Shown here: piece by piece, positions 43,038 through 52,401 of the stretch
Layout of the letters: every line of letters begins with the position of its first letter
Position numbering within the stretch: position 1 is the stretch's first letter
Source: Proteiniclasticum ruminis DSM 24773
GTDB lineage: Bacteria > Bacillota > Clostridia > Clostridiales > Clostridiaceae
NCBI RefSeq assembly: GCF_000701905.1
Contig: NZ_JNKC01000001.1
Coordinates: forward strand, 806,001-870,000
DNA: 64,000 nt
Direction of reading: 5' to 3'
Translations under genes and position numbers: made by a program
The notes under the pieces: generated by a model
The model's input: only the letters and a program-made list of their open reading frames with translations
The model's database searches: none
What the model was told of the DNA's origin: nothing

Positions 43038-43076
43038 AAGAAGGATCCCCTTTGTTTCATCACAGGGATCCTTCTT
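43038..43076. terminator. Bidirectional terminator before the ABC exporter genes
   Basis: AAGAAGGATCCC and GGGATCCTTCTT form a 12-bp perfect stem with a 15-base loop. On the minus strand it ends the ABC exporter operon. Confidence 0.8.
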
Positions 43077-43087
43077 TTCAATATATT

Positions 43088-44944
43088 CTATACTTCCGAT
43101 ATTGCACCATTTCCTACCTGGCTTATAACCATCTCATGATATCTGCCCTTCATCCTCATCAGTTCTTCATGAGGCCCCTCCTCGAGGATCCTTCCTTCTC
43201 CGATGACATAGATTCTGTCAGCGCTCTTAATGGTGGAAAGCCTGTGGGCAATGATGACACTCGTCCGATTTCTCAGAAGCTTGACCATGGCTTTCTGTAT
43301 TTCCTTTTCAGTCTTGGTGTCTACAGAGCTGGTGGCTTCATCGAGAATTAGCACTGGCGCATCAGAAAGCACTGCTCTTGAGATGGCCAATAGCTGTCTC
43401 TGCCCTTGGGAAAGCGTATCTGTACTCCCAGAAACCTCCGTATCGTACCCTTGAGGAAGCTTCAGAATAAAATCCTCTGCATGAGCGACTCTGGCTGCAT
43501 GGTAAATCTCCTCATCGGTGGCATCAGGTCTTGCATACCTGATGTTTTCCCGGATGGTACCGGTGAACAGGAAGGTGTCTTGCAGCACCACTGAGAAATT
43601 CTCCATGAGACTTCTTCTCTCAATAGTCCTAAGGTCCATTCCATCAAAGGTGATGGTCCCTTTTTCCAAGTCATAAAACCTGGTCATAAGGTTCACAATG
43701 GTTGTTTTTCCTGCTCCAGTTTCTCCGACCAGCGCAATGGTTTCCCCTGGATTCACCTTGAAACTTACACCTTGAAGCACAGGTTTATCTTTGGCGTAAG
43801 AAAAATAAACGTCCTGAAAAGAGATTTCTCCTCTAGGATTCATTAGGGTCACTGCATCATGAACATCTTTCTCTTCTTCCTGTTCATCCAGAATCTCAAA
43901 GACTCTCTCCGCCCCCACCAGCGCCTGCTGTATGTTCGTGAACATACCGGCAATGTTGTTGAGTGGTCTGCCGAACTGTTTGGAATAAGTAAGAAAACTC
44001 ACAACAATCCCGACACTGATGGTACCATTCACGCTCATGAGACCTCCTGCAAAAGCTATGAGCGCAAAAGAAAGATTGCTGATAACCCCCATGAAAGGCA
44101 TGAGAAAACCTGCCCAGATCAGCGCTTTTGTTGCGGCTTTTTCCAGCTCTTCATTCACCTGTCTGAACTCTTTCAGTGTTTCTTCTTTTCTGTTGAATGC
44201 CTTCACCATTTTCATGCCCGTAATGCTCTCTTCTACAATCCCACTCAGATCTCCCAACGCTTTTTGTCTCTGCATGAAGTAAGTTCTGCTTTTCTTCGCA
44301 ATGATTTTCGTCAGGATGATAAAAAGCGGAACCGCAATGAGCGCAAGAAGCGTCAGCAAGAAATTCAAAGAAAGCATCATAATGAGGGAGCCTACCAATG
44401 TGAAGAGGGATGCGATGAGCTCTGTAGTTGTCTGTGCAATGGAACCGCTGATATTATCCACATCATTGGTCATACGGCTCATGGTATCTCCATGGGGTCT
44501 TCTATCATAGAACAGAAGGGGAATTCTCTGAAGCTTACTGAAAAAGCTCTCTCTCAGATCCTTCACCAAACGCTGGGTCACCTTGGCCATAAGAACGCCA
44601 TTGACGGTCTGAAGCAGCCAAACCATGACATAGCAGAATAGAAGGTACAGAATCATTCTCTGGAGAAGAGGAGTATCCACGAGGTTATTTTCCAGATCAT
44701 AGGCATTGATGGCTCTTCCGATATAGAGAGGCACCACCAGGGAGAAAGAAGACGCTATCAGGGTAAGGACAGTTGCGCGCAAGAGCGCTTTTCTGTATCT
44801 TCTGAAAAGTGCCAGAAGCCGCTGAAGGGTTTTCTTGTATGCTCTTGGTTTTTCAGAAGGAACAAAACGGTTTGCTCCACCGCCAAACCGTCCGAACTTT
44901 GGCATCTGATCGAGATTCTGAGCCCCTTTTCCATTCTTTTCCAT
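43088..44944 (-). CDS. ABC exporter half-transporter, canonical-site subunit
   Basis: The 618-aa protein fuses a six-helix type IV exporter membrane domain (about residues 55-340) to an ATPase domain: Walker A VGETGAGKTTIV near residue 408, signature LSQGQRQLLAI, Walker B VLILDEATSSVD with catalytic Glu, and the switch His in IIAHRLST. Its ATG follows immediately after the stop of the partner gene. A 30-residue charged N-terminal extension precedes the membrane part. The pair resembles LmrCD/BmrCD/TM287-288-type multidrug exporters; the substrate is unknown. Confidence 0.9.
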   Translation of the reverse strand: MEKNGKGAQNLDQMPKFGRFGGGANRFVPSEKPRAYKKTLQRLLALFRRYRKALLRATVLTLIASSFSLVVPLYIGRAINAYDLENNLVDTPLLQRMILYLLFCYVMVWLLQTVNGVLMAKVTQRLVKDLRESFFSKLQRIPLLFYDRRPHGDTMSRMTNDVDNISGSIAQTTTELIASLFTLVGSLIMMLSLNFLLTLLALIAVPLFIILTKIIAKKSRTYFMQRQKALGDLSGIVEESITGMKMVKAFNRKEETLKEFRQVNEELEKAATKALIWAGFLMPFMGVISNLSFALIAFAGGLMSVNGTISVGIVVSFLTYSKQFGRPLNNIAGMFTNIQQALVGAERVFEILDEQEEEKDVHDAVTLMNPRGEISFQDVYFSYAKDKPVLQGVSFKVNPGETIALVGETGAGKTTIVNLMTRFYDLEKGTITFDGMDLRTIERRSLMENFSVVLQDTFLFTGTIRENIRYARPDATDEEIYHAARVAHAEDFILKLPQGYDTEVSGSTDTLSQGQRQLLAISRAVLSDAPVLILDEATSSVDTKTEKEIQKAMVKLLRNRTSVIIAHRLSTIKSADRIYVIGEGRILEEGPHEELMRMKGRYHEMVISQVGNGAISEV

Positions 44945-46675
44945 CTACATCACCGCCTTATCCAGTTCTCCAATTTGAGACACATACAAATCTCTATAGG
45001 TGGAAGAATTCTTCATCAGGTCCTCATGGGTACCAAATCCCTCCATTTTCCCTTGAGAAAGAACGAGAATTTTATCCGCACCCATGGCTGTGCCAATTCT
45101 CTGGGTGATGAGGATGGTCGTTCTTCTGGGTTTAAACTCCTTTATAGCTTCCCTGACTTTTCTGTCTGTCACTGCATCCAGTGCTGATGTGGAATCATCC
45201 AGAATGAGTAGCTTGGATTCTTTGGCCAGCGCCCTGGCAATAGAGACTCTTTGCTTCTGTCCCCCCGACAGATTCACCGCCCCCTGGTAAATACTGCTCT
45301 CATACCCTTCTTGCATAGAAAGGATAAACTCTTCTGCTTGGGCGGCTTGTGCAGCACTCTCCACTCTCTCAGGACTCATTTCTGGACTGCTCCATGCGAT
45401 ATTATCCCGAATAGAACCTGAAAACAGCATGGTCTTCTGGGAAGAAACGGATACTGCATTTCGCACCTTATCCACTGCGTAGTCCCGAATGTCTATGCCA
45501 TCAAGAAGAATCCTGCCTTCCTTCACATCATAAAATCTAAGGAGCAGCCAAACCAGGGTGGATTTACCAGATCCCGTAGGCCCGATGACCGCCAAGGTCT
45601 CGCCCGCATTGATACGAAAGCTCAAATTTTCCAGTGCGTAGAGTCCGCTTCCAGATGGATAGGAGAAGGAAAGATTCTCAAACACCACAGACATGGCTTC
45701 GGATGTGCTTACCTTTGTACCTCCTTTCGCATCTTCCTCTGCCATGAAAACCTCATGGATTCTTTCAGTGGATGCTTTGGTGCGGACAAAGGTCGTGAAA
45801 ATATTTGTAATCATAATGATAGAGGTGAGAATCTGCGTCATATAACTGATAAACGCAGCAACCTTGCCCACTTCAATCTCCTGCCGAACAAAAAGAATGC
45901 TTCCGGCATAAAGAACCATCGCAATACCAAGACTCACCACCAGACTAAGCACCGGAGCGAAGTAAGCAATGACCAGCTGGGAACTGATGCCTTTTCTCTC
46001 CAGATCTTCATTGGATTTTGCAAACTTCTCTTCCTCGAAATCCTGTCTGCCAAAGGCTTTCACCAGACGGATTCCAAGCAGATATTCCTGGACCACAAGG
46101 TTCAACCTGTCCATGGCATACTGGACTTTCGCAAAGCGCTCATAGCTCAACTTCATGCTGAAATAGATAAGCACTGCCACAACACCCACCACCAGAAAGA
46201 GAATCATGGAAAGCTTCGGGCTGAGAGCAGCGGCAAGAATCATACTTCCGATGCCTGTCACCGGCGCTTTGAAAAAAATGCGCATCATTCCGTTGACAAA
46301 CTGCACCGCCTGGGCAGTATCATTGGTCATTCTTGTGATGAGAGAACCGCTCTCCATGCGATCTGCACTTCCTTCAGAAAAGTTCATGATCTTCTCGAAA
46401 AGATCCGCCCTCAAGTCCTTCCCAAATCCTTGGGAAACTTTGGAAGCCAGAATGTTCCGTAACGTAGCAAAGACAGCCCCTAAAAACGTGATGAAGAGCA
46501 TCAGAAGACCATATCCTATCACCGTCTCCACATTTTTCTCACGAACCCCTTCATCAATGATCCTGGCCATGATGGTGGGCTGTAGAAGATCAGCCATGGC
46601 CTCCAGGAAAACAAAGGTGGTGGCTGTAAAAAAAAGTACCCGATATTTACGAAAATACCTTTTGTATATGTTCAT
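44945..46675 (-). CDS. ABC exporter half-transporter, degenerate-site subunit
   Basis: ATG at 46675 is six bases after GGAG. The 576-aa protein has the exporter membrane domain and an ATPase domain with Walker A IGPTGSGKSTLV near residue 367 and signature LSGGQKQRVSI. Walker B reads LLILDDSTSALD: Asp replaces the catalytic Glu, and the switch position is Gln in LITQRIGT rather than His. These changes mark the non-consensus site of a heterodimeric exporter, so it works together with the 43088-44944 product. Confidence 0.9.
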   Translation of the reverse strand: MNIYKRYFRKYRVLFFTATTFVFLEAMADLLQPTIMARIIDEGVREKNVETVIGYGLLMLFITFLGAVFATLRNILASKVSQGFGKDLRADLFEKIMNFSEGSADRMESGSLITRMTNDTAQAVQFVNGMMRIFFKAPVTGIGSMILAAALSPKLSMILFLVVGVVAVLIYFSMKLSYERFAKVQYAMDRLNLVVQEYLLGIRLVKAFGRQDFEEEKFAKSNEDLERKGISSQLVIAYFAPVLSLVVSLGIAMVLYAGSILFVRQEIEVGKVAAFISYMTQILTSIIMITNIFTTFVRTKASTERIHEVFMAEEDAKGGTKVSTSEAMSVVFENLSFSYPSGSGLYALENLSFRINAGETLAVIGPTGSGKSTLVWLLLRFYDVKEGRILLDGIDIRDYAVDKVRNAVSVSSQKTMLFSGSIRDNIAWSSPEMSPERVESAAQAAQAEEFILSMQEGYESSIYQGAVNLSGGQKQRVSIARALAKESKLLILDDSTSALDAVTDRKVREAIKEFKPRRTTILITQRIGTAMGADKILVLSQGKMEGFGTHEDLMKNSSTYRDLYVSQIGELDKAVM

Positions 46676-46884
46676 GTTTATCTCCATTCTGATATAAATA
46701 AAAACTTACAACCATTATATCAGAGGTTTTTCCAATATTGTCCAGCAGCAGTATACAAAACCTTCAGTCTCCATACAAGAATTTAAGACGATAAGAGTAT
46801 CAAAATCTATCAATCTATTTTATAATAGAATGGATTTACAGAATGAACTGAAACCGAAACTCATTCTGAACTGGAGGAATTTTA

Positions 46885-47838
46885 ATGATCAAAATCATGG
46901 CAGATTCAACCTGCGACCTGTCCCAGGATATTTTGGACAAGTATGACATCAGCATTGCACCTTTAACTGTAACCATGAACGGAAAAACCTATAGAGACCG
47001 AGTGGATATCACGGCGGATGAGTTTTACAGCATGATGGAAAATCTGGAGACACCACCGACTACTGGCATGCCAAGTCCCTCTTCCTACCTCGATATCATG
47101 AAAGAAGCAAAAGACAAAGGTATGGAAGAAATACTCTGCATCTGTATGAGCAGCGGCACCAGCGGTGCTTACCAGTCTGCCGTCCTTGCCAAAGACTATT
47201 TTTACGAGGAGTTCCCAGGATCAAATGTGAAAATCCATGTGGTGGACTCCACATGCATGAGCCACGGCAGTGGCTGGCTTCTTATGAAGAGCGCCATGCT
47301 TAGAGAAAAGGGAGCAAGCTTTCAGGAGCTCATCGACTTTAATGAAGCTTACAAAAGAAACGTAAAGCACTTCCTCACCGTGGATGATCTTAATCATCTC
47401 CTTAGAAGCGGACGCCTTTCCAGCGCCAGCGCCCTCATCGGCAAAATGCTGAAGCTGAAACCCATCATGTCTATGAAAGACACAAAAGGCGCCATCGTCG
47501 CCAAGGAGCGCGGAAGAAAGAAAGTTCTTACCCACTACGTAGAGGAGTTCAAAAAGAGAAACGATGAAAATCTCACAGCTTTTGTCATCATCGGATACAC
47601 CACAGACAAAAGCTACGCCGAAAACCTGAAAGCGAAGTTTCTTCAGGAGACTGGTTTTACTGGAGACATCTATATCATGCAGATGGGTGTTGCTGTAGGA
47701 ACCCATGTGGGTCCTGGTGGACTTTCCATGTTTTTCATGGAGACCGGAGACCGAAAAGACAATCTCCTTCTCAATGAATGGGAAGCTCTCGTTGCGAAAA
47801 AAGATGCCTTCCTAGATAAGTTCGGACTGAAAAAATAA
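46885..47838 (+). CDS. DegV-family fatty-acid-binding protein
   Basis: The 317-aa protein matches DegV: MIKIMADSTCDLSQDIL at the start, YRDRVDITADEFYSMM, LCICMSSGTSGAYQSA, VVDSTCMSHGSGWL, the segment LNHLLRSGRLSSASALIG and a final VGTHVGPGGLSMFFM. DegV/FakB proteins bind a fatty acid and present it to the FakA kinase. AGGAGG precedes the ATG. No fakA is visible here. Confidence 0.92.
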   Translation: MIKIMADSTCDLSQDILDKYDISIAPLTVTMNGKTYRDRVDITADEFYSMMENLETPPTTGMPSPSSYLDIMKEAKDKGMEEILCICMSSGTSGAYQSAVLAKDYFYEEFPGSNVKIHVVDSTCMSHGSGWLLMKSAMLREKGASFQELIDFNEAYKRNVKHFLTVDDLNHLLRSGRLSSASALIGKMLKLKPIMSMKDTKGAIVAKERGRKKVLTHYVEEFKKRNDENLTAFVIIGYTTDKSYAENLKAKFLQETGFTGDIYIMQMGVAVGTHVGPGGLSMFFMETGDRKDNLLLNEWEALVAKKDAFLDKFGLKK

Positions 47839-47851
47839 ATAAAAGCCATCA

Positions 47852-47889
47852 AAAAGAGCGGATTCTCCCATAAGAGATTCCGCTCTTTT
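47852..47889 (+). terminator. Terminator of the DegV gene
   Basis: AAAAGAGCGGA and TCCGCTCTTTT form an 11-bp stem, with inner TTCTC/GAGA extending it. It lies 14 bases past the stop and between convergent genes. Confidence 0.85.
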
Positions 47890-47908
47890 ATGCATCCTAA
47901 ATGAATCC

Positions 47909-49240
47909 TTAGGAAAAATGAAGGAATAAATTCCTATAGAAGGCAATCATTCTTTCCAGATTTTCCATAGAAATCCGTTCATCGGTTCCATGAATTCTCT
48001 TGAGATCCTCATTCTTCATCCTCACTGCACTAAATCTCAGGATGTTATCTGAAAGCTCCTCATATTTTCTGCTGTCTGTGCCGCCGGCCATGAGATAAGG
48101 CAGTACCACTGCATCCTCATAGATTCCAAGAATAAGACTTTTCAGAAGAGAAAATGCATCTCCTTCATGGTCCGTGACTTTGGAAGCCTCTTCCTTCACA
48201 AGATACTGGTACTGTACCGGAAGCCCTTCATGGATTTTCTTCAGGTGACGAAGAACATCCTCTGTGGTATCCCCTGGCAGAATTCTTGCATTGAGGATCA
48301 TAGAAGCTTCCTGGGGAATAACATTATATGCATTTCCTGCCCGGACCACCGTTGGTGTAAGGGTTGTTCTTATGAGCGCATGAAGCGCCGGTGTTTTTTC
48401 CAGGGTCTTCCGCACCAACGGAAAGCTCGTTCTGATGTTTCCAAGGAGTTTGCCTTTCCATCCCATGTGAGGACCCATCCCTTGAAACATCGCCTCCACA
48501 GATCCAGTCAGTCTTGCTTCCATGGGCTGGCTGGCAATGGCAAGGAGCGCTTTTCCAAGGACTTCTGTCACCAGATATTCCGGCGGCATAGAAGAGTGTC
48601 CGCCTTCTCCCTTTGCTGTCACTTTGATCATGGAAGATCCCTTCTCTGCAACCCCAACCAGGGCCAAAGGCACTGTAACCCCTTCCAGGACATCTTCCAT
48701 GACTGCACCGCCCTCATCCAGCACCATAAAAAATCTCAAGTTTTTCTCTCTAAAATAGGCGGAAATCTCTTTCGCGCCAAGACTGCCTCCCACTTCTTCA
48801 TCAAATCCAAAGGCAAGGTAAAAATCCCTGGCGGGTGTATAACCTCCCTGAAGAAGATTCTCCAAGGCTTCCAGGATGGAAATCACCTGATTTTTATCAT
48901 CTAAGGTGCCTCGTCCGTATACATATCCATCCCGGATTTCTCCTCCAAAAGGATCGCTCAGCCAGTCTTCTTTCGTTCCTTCTGCCACAGGCACCACATC
49001 ATAATGTCCAAGAAGTAGAACCGGCTCATCTTCTTTATTGCCTTGAAGATGAAAAACTGGACTGTACTTATTGATCCATGTGACTTCTGCTCTCCTGTAC
49101 ACTTCTTTATACGTTTCCTTGAGATGTGAAAGGAACTCTTCGTAAGGCTTAAAATCCACTCGTTCCATATCCATGTCAGAAACAGTCCTGAACTGAACTG
49201 CTTTCTGAAGACTTTTCACCGCATCATCCAAATTTCTCAT
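47909..49240 (-). CDS. M20-family dipeptidase/carboxypeptidase
   Basis: The 443-aa protein has the M20/PM20D1 layout: LLGHYDVVPVAEGTKEDW near residue 75 (first metal ligand His), YGRGTLDDKNQV (bridging Asp), GFDEEVGGSLGA (catalytic Glu), a dimerisation domain, and LMAGGTDSRKYEELSDN with the last His/Asp ligands nearby. It should hydrolyse peptides or N-acyl amino acids in the cytoplasm. Its ATG lies ten bases after the carrier gene stop, so the two form an operon of uptake plus breakdown. Confidence 0.88.
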   Translation of the reverse strand: MRNLDDAVKSLQKAVQFRTVSDMDMERVDFKPYEEFLSHLKETYKEVYRRAEVTWINKYSPVFHLQGNKEDEPVLLLGHYDVVPVAEGTKEDWLSDPFGGEIRDGYVYGRGTLDDKNQVISILEALENLLQGGYTPARDFYLAFGFDEEVGGSLGAKEISAYFREKNLRFFMVLDEGGAVMEDVLEGVTVPLALVGVAEKGSSMIKVTAKGEGGHSSMPPEYLVTEVLGKALLAIASQPMEARLTGSVEAMFQGMGPHMGWKGKLLGNIRTSFPLVRKTLEKTPALHALIRTTLTPTVVRAGNAYNVIPQEASMILNARILPGDTTEDVLRHLKKIHEGLPVQYQYLVKEEASKVTDHEGDAFSLLKSLILGIYEDAVVLPYLMAGGTDSRKYEELSDNILRFSAVRMKNEDLKRIHGTDERISMENLERMIAFYRNLFLHFS

Positions 49241-49249
49241 AAAACTCTC

Positions 49250-50701
49250 CTAAAACGGGCCATACTGAAAGGAATTGGCCAAAAACAAAAACATCAGCGT
49301 CACAATAAAAACAATACCTTGAATCTTAATGGACCACCGGATCCACTTAGGATAACTGACCACTGTAAGTCCCAGTGCAATCATAAGTGTTGGATTCGTT
49401 GGAAAAAGAAGGTTGGAGAATCCATCTCCAAACAAGAACGCCTGGACTGCTGTTTGCCTTGTGACCTGGAGAATATCTGTAAGAGGCAAAAGGATCGGCA
49501 TCACAAGAAATGCTTTCGCAGAACCAGAACCAATGAAGAAATCCAGCATCAGAATGAGAAGGTAAAGACCCAGTACCGCCATATTGGGGCTAAGGCCAGA
49601 CAACCTCTCTGAAGCATAGTAGAGGACTGAATCCATCACCATACCCTCTGTCATGATATGCTTGATGGACATGGCCATGAGGATCAGAAGAACCGCGGGT
49701 AGCATCGAAGTAAAACCCTGGGCAAGATCTTTCAGCATCCCCTGAAACGGCTTGTACTCACTTAATATCCCGGAGGTCACAGACGCAACAAGAAAGATCA
49801 CAGCCACTAAAGGCAGCGCCGCTGCCGATAAAACTGGGATAAAGAATCCCAAAGCAATAACCATCACCATGGCAAGAATAAAATAGCCGTAGATCTTTAC
49901 AACTCTCCCAAGATTTTTATTTTTGGTGGATATGGGCTCTTCAAAATGGGTGAACCTTTCTTTCAGCGCACGGTCTTCCTCATACACCATAGAAAAGGAC
50001 GGATTCTTCTCGATACGCTTCGCATAGAGATAAAGATACCCATACAAAATGCAGTAAATGACAGAGAAGATAAGCACTCTGTAAAGACTTCCTGAAAAAG
50101 CCGGTAGACCTGCAATCTTTTGAGATACCCCCAGGGTAAAGGGATTGAGGATGGCCGCAGCAAATCCGAATCCCGACGCCATGGCGCTGATGCCAAGACC
50201 TACAAGTGAATCCCATCCAAAGGAGTAGGATAGCGTCACAGCCATGGGCACCAGAACGATAAGCTCCTCAAAGATTCCGAAAAAGGAACCAAAGGACATA
50301 AAAAAGAGTATCAGAAGTCCCATGAGAAGATACTTGCGTTTCTCATATTTCTCCACCATAGTCTCCATGATGTAGCGCAAAAGTCCGCTCTCATCAAGAA
50401 CCCGGAAAGACGCTCCTATCAGTAATAAAAACATGATGATGACAATGATGGTCACTTGATCTTCACCAAAGAGAACTTCAAAGGGCGCAGTAATCCATCT
50501 GTATAGAGGGTACACCGGACGTTCCAATACCGAAAAGGACCCTGGCACTATTTTTTCACGGCCATCTTCTAGAATCCTCTCGTAGGAACCTGAGGGGAGC
50601 ACCCTTGTGAGGACTCCTGAAAGAAGCATGAGGATCCCTAGAATGGTGACGGAAGAAAAAAATGATTTTTTGGAAAGGGCTACACCACGTCTTTGCTGCA
50701 T
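49250..50701 (-). CDS. YfcC-family membrane carrier
   Basis: ATG at 50701 follows GAGGTGG. The roughly 483-aa protein has about 12 membrane helices with the YfcC/DcuC-type features: FGSFFGIFEELIVLVPMAV, GFAAAILNPFTLGVSQKIAGLP (long run abbreviated in parts), MLDFFIGSGSAKAFLVMPIL and LFPTNPTLMIALGL. The family carries C4-dicarboxylates, basic amino acids or peptides. Coupling with the M20 peptidase makes peptide or N-acyl amino acid uptake likely, which is inference. Confidence 0.8.
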   Translation of the reverse strand: MQQRRGVALSKKSFFSSVTILGILMLLSGVLTRVLPSGSYERILEDGREKIVPGSFSVLERPVYPLYRWITAPFEVLFGEDQVTIIVIIMFLLLIGASFRVLDESGLLRYIMETMVEKYEKRKYLLMGLLILFFMSFGSFFGIFEELIVLVPMAVTLSYSFGWDSLVGLGISAMASGFGFAAAILNPFTLGVSQKIAGLPAFSGSLYRVLIFSVIYCILYGYLYLYAKRIEKNPSFSMVYEEDRALKERFTHFEEPISTKNKNLGRVVKIYGYFILAMVMVIALGFFIPVLSAAALPLVAVIFLVASVTSGILSEYKPFQGMLKDLAQGFTSMLPAVLLILMAMSIKHIMTEGMVMDSVLYYASERLSGLSPNMAVLGLYLLILMLDFFIGSGSAKAFLVMPILLPLTDILQVTRQTAVQAFLFGDGFSNLLFPTNPTLMIALGLTVVSYPKWIRWSIKIQGIVFIVTLMFLFLANSFQYGPF

Positions 50702-50802
50702 AAATTCCACCTCTTTCTACGTATGATCTTAGTAAAATTCTATCACAAAAATCCTGATTATTTCACCATAAGCAAGCATACAAGCAAAATAATCACACAA
50801 AA

Positions 50803-50822
50803 AAAGACCCCGAAGGGTCTTT
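50803..50822 (-). terminator. Terminator of transporter copy 1
   Basis: AAAGACCC CGAA GGGTCTTT, followed on the minus strand by TTTTGTG. The same 20-base hairpin recurs at 52369-52388 after copy 2. Confidence 0.85.
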
Positions 50823-50835
50823 AGAAAATGAATAC

Positions 50836-52104
50836 TTATGCAAATAAGAACCATGTCAGAATGTATCCTGTAATAACGGCAATGAGGGTGAAAGGCACAC
50901 CAATGGAGGTGAAATCCTTGGTTTTCACTTCGTAGCCCTGCTTCGTCAGAATACCAATTCCTGCAATGTTTGCAGAAGCGCCAATGGGGGTAAGGTTCCC
51001 GCCTAAGGTAGCGCCGATGATGAGACCAAAGTAGAGCACTGTGATGTCTCCACCGATGAGCGCCCCAATACCGCCGATGACTGGAAGCATCGTTGCTGTA
51101 TAGATGATGTTGTCGATAAACGCTGACACCACAACAGAGAACCACACAATCAGCGTATACACAATAAAAAGGTTGTCTCCTGCAATTTTGATAAAGATGG
51201 CCGCGATGTCATCAATAACACCCACTTCAGTGATTCCACCAACGACGATGAAAAGTCCAGAAAGAAGTAGAAGCGTCACATAGTCAATCTCCCTGACTGC
51301 ATTGGCTACGGTCTTTTCATCACGCTTCACTACCAACGCCCGGATCATTCCCACAACAAAAAGTGTCATACAGATGATGCCATTGATGGTGCGCGGTGTG
51401 TTGGGTATGAAAGAAGCCGCAATGAGCAGCAGGACCATGAGAATCAGAAGAAAAGATGGGAAATAATCTGTCACAACGGTCTTGTCCAGCGCTGTCACTG
51501 GCTGCTTCTCTTTACGGAAGATCCATAGGAGCATCAGTGTGGATGCAATGGCACCAATCTGAACAATAAAGAACAATCCTATCTTTCCCTGGTAGAAGAA
51601 AAAGTCAAAGAAGTTCATATCCAGATGTCCAGCAAGAAGAATTGATGTGGTGTCTCCCACCAGTGTTGCAGCACCCTGCAGATTGGAAGCTACGGAGATG
51701 GCTATGATGCTGGAAACAGGTGATACATTCAGCTTCTTGCAGATGGTCAGCGCAACTGGAGCCACCATGAGCACGGTGGCCACATTGTCCACAAAAGCAG
51801 AAATGATTCCTGCAAATAGAGAAAGTGACACAATGGCCCATTTCACATTTGGTGTCTTGGCAATGATGAAGTCCGCTAGAAGAGACGGCATCTTAGAGTC
51901 AATAAAGAGAGACACCAGTCCCATGGTACCTGCGATCATTAGAATCACATTCCAGTCCACGGTGGTGAACACTTTTGAGAATGGCAGGATACCCAAGGCA
52001 ACAAAAATGGTGGCTGTAGCCATGGCAATCTTTGCTCTGTGCTTAGGCAAAGACAGAAGCAGCACATAGGTCAGGATAAAAAGAACAATAGCGGTAGTTT
52101 TCAT
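50836..52104 (-). CDS. ArsB/NhaD-family ion transporter, copy 1
   Basis: The start is ATG 52104, five bases after AAGGAGAG, giving 422 aa; longer frames run into the riboswitch. It has about 11-12 hydrophobic helices with the ion-transporter-superfamily motifs FIDNIIYTATMLPVIGGI and FVDNVATVLMVAPVALTI, and two Gly/Asn-rich hairpins ending in GATLGGNLTPIGASANIAG. The manganese riboswitch upstream (52158-52290) suggests it moves Mn2+ or a related cation out of the cell. A near-duplicate lies at 52402-53670. Confidence 0.88.
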   Translation of the reverse strand: MKTTAIVLFILTYVLLLSLPKHRAKIAMATATIFVALGILPFSKVFTTVDWNVILMIAGTMGLVSLFIDSKMPSLLADFIIAKTPNVKWAIVSLSLFAGIISAFVDNVATVLMVAPVALTICKKLNVSPVSSIIAISVASNLQGAATLVGDTTSILLAGHLDMNFFDFFFYQGKIGLFFIVQIGAIASTLMLLWIFRKEKQPVTALDKTVVTDYFPSFLLILMVLLLIAASFIPNTPRTINGIICMTLFVVGMIRALVVKRDEKTVANAVREIDYVTLLLLSGLFIVVGGITEVGVIDDIAAIFIKIAGDNLFIVYTLIVWFSVVVSAFIDNIIYTATMLPVIGGIGALIGGDITVLYFGLIIGATLGGNLTPIGASANIAGIGILTKQGYEVKTKDFTSIGVPFTLIAVITGYILTWFLFA

Positions 52105-52157
52105 TTTTTCTCTCCTTGATGTTTTTTGGATTCTGTCTGAAAAGTGCAAAATAAAAA

Positions 52158-52290
52158 GACTTTTCCAATGCAATCCACTGGTAAAAGTCTCGCTTTCATA
52201 AACCTGATTGGACAACCGGATTTTACTCGTCATGACGACTGTCCACACTTTCAGTCTCATTTCAGACAGAAAGAAGCTACTCCCTAATAC
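52158..52290 (-). promoter_or_regulatory. yybP-ykoY-type manganese riboswitch, copy 1
   Basis: On the minus strand GGGAGTAGC (52284-52276), GTCGTCATGACG (52239-52228) and GCGAGACTTTTACC (52193-52180) occur in the order and spacing of the yybP-ykoY aptamer. The last element also begins a terminator: GACTTTTACC pairs with GG(T)AAAAGTC at the end of the stem spanning 52189-52158, followed by TTTTTATTTTG. Thus aptamer folding and termination compete, the usual layout in which metal binding allows transcription. Confidence 0.85.
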
Positions 52291-52368
52291 TCATTCATTT
52301 TACTGGAATTTCCTTCGTTTCTCAAGTAAAGATAATTTTTTGTCAATCTCAAAAATAGCTACAAAAGA

Positions 52369-52388
52369 AAAGACCCCGAAGGGTCTTT
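52369..52388 (-). terminator. Terminator of transporter copy 2
   Basis: AAAGACCC CGAA GGGTCTTT followed by TTCTTTTGT on the minus strand; same hairpin as 50803-50822, part of the tandem duplication. Confidence 0.85.
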
Positions 52389-52401
52389 GGAAAACAAGTA
52401 A

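Noticed and set aside
52105-52260. A longer N-terminus for the ArsB/NhaD transporter copies
   Set aside because: The extension is the translated riboswitch; a clear RBS and the MKTTAIV start lie downstream, and the extensions differ in frame content between copies.
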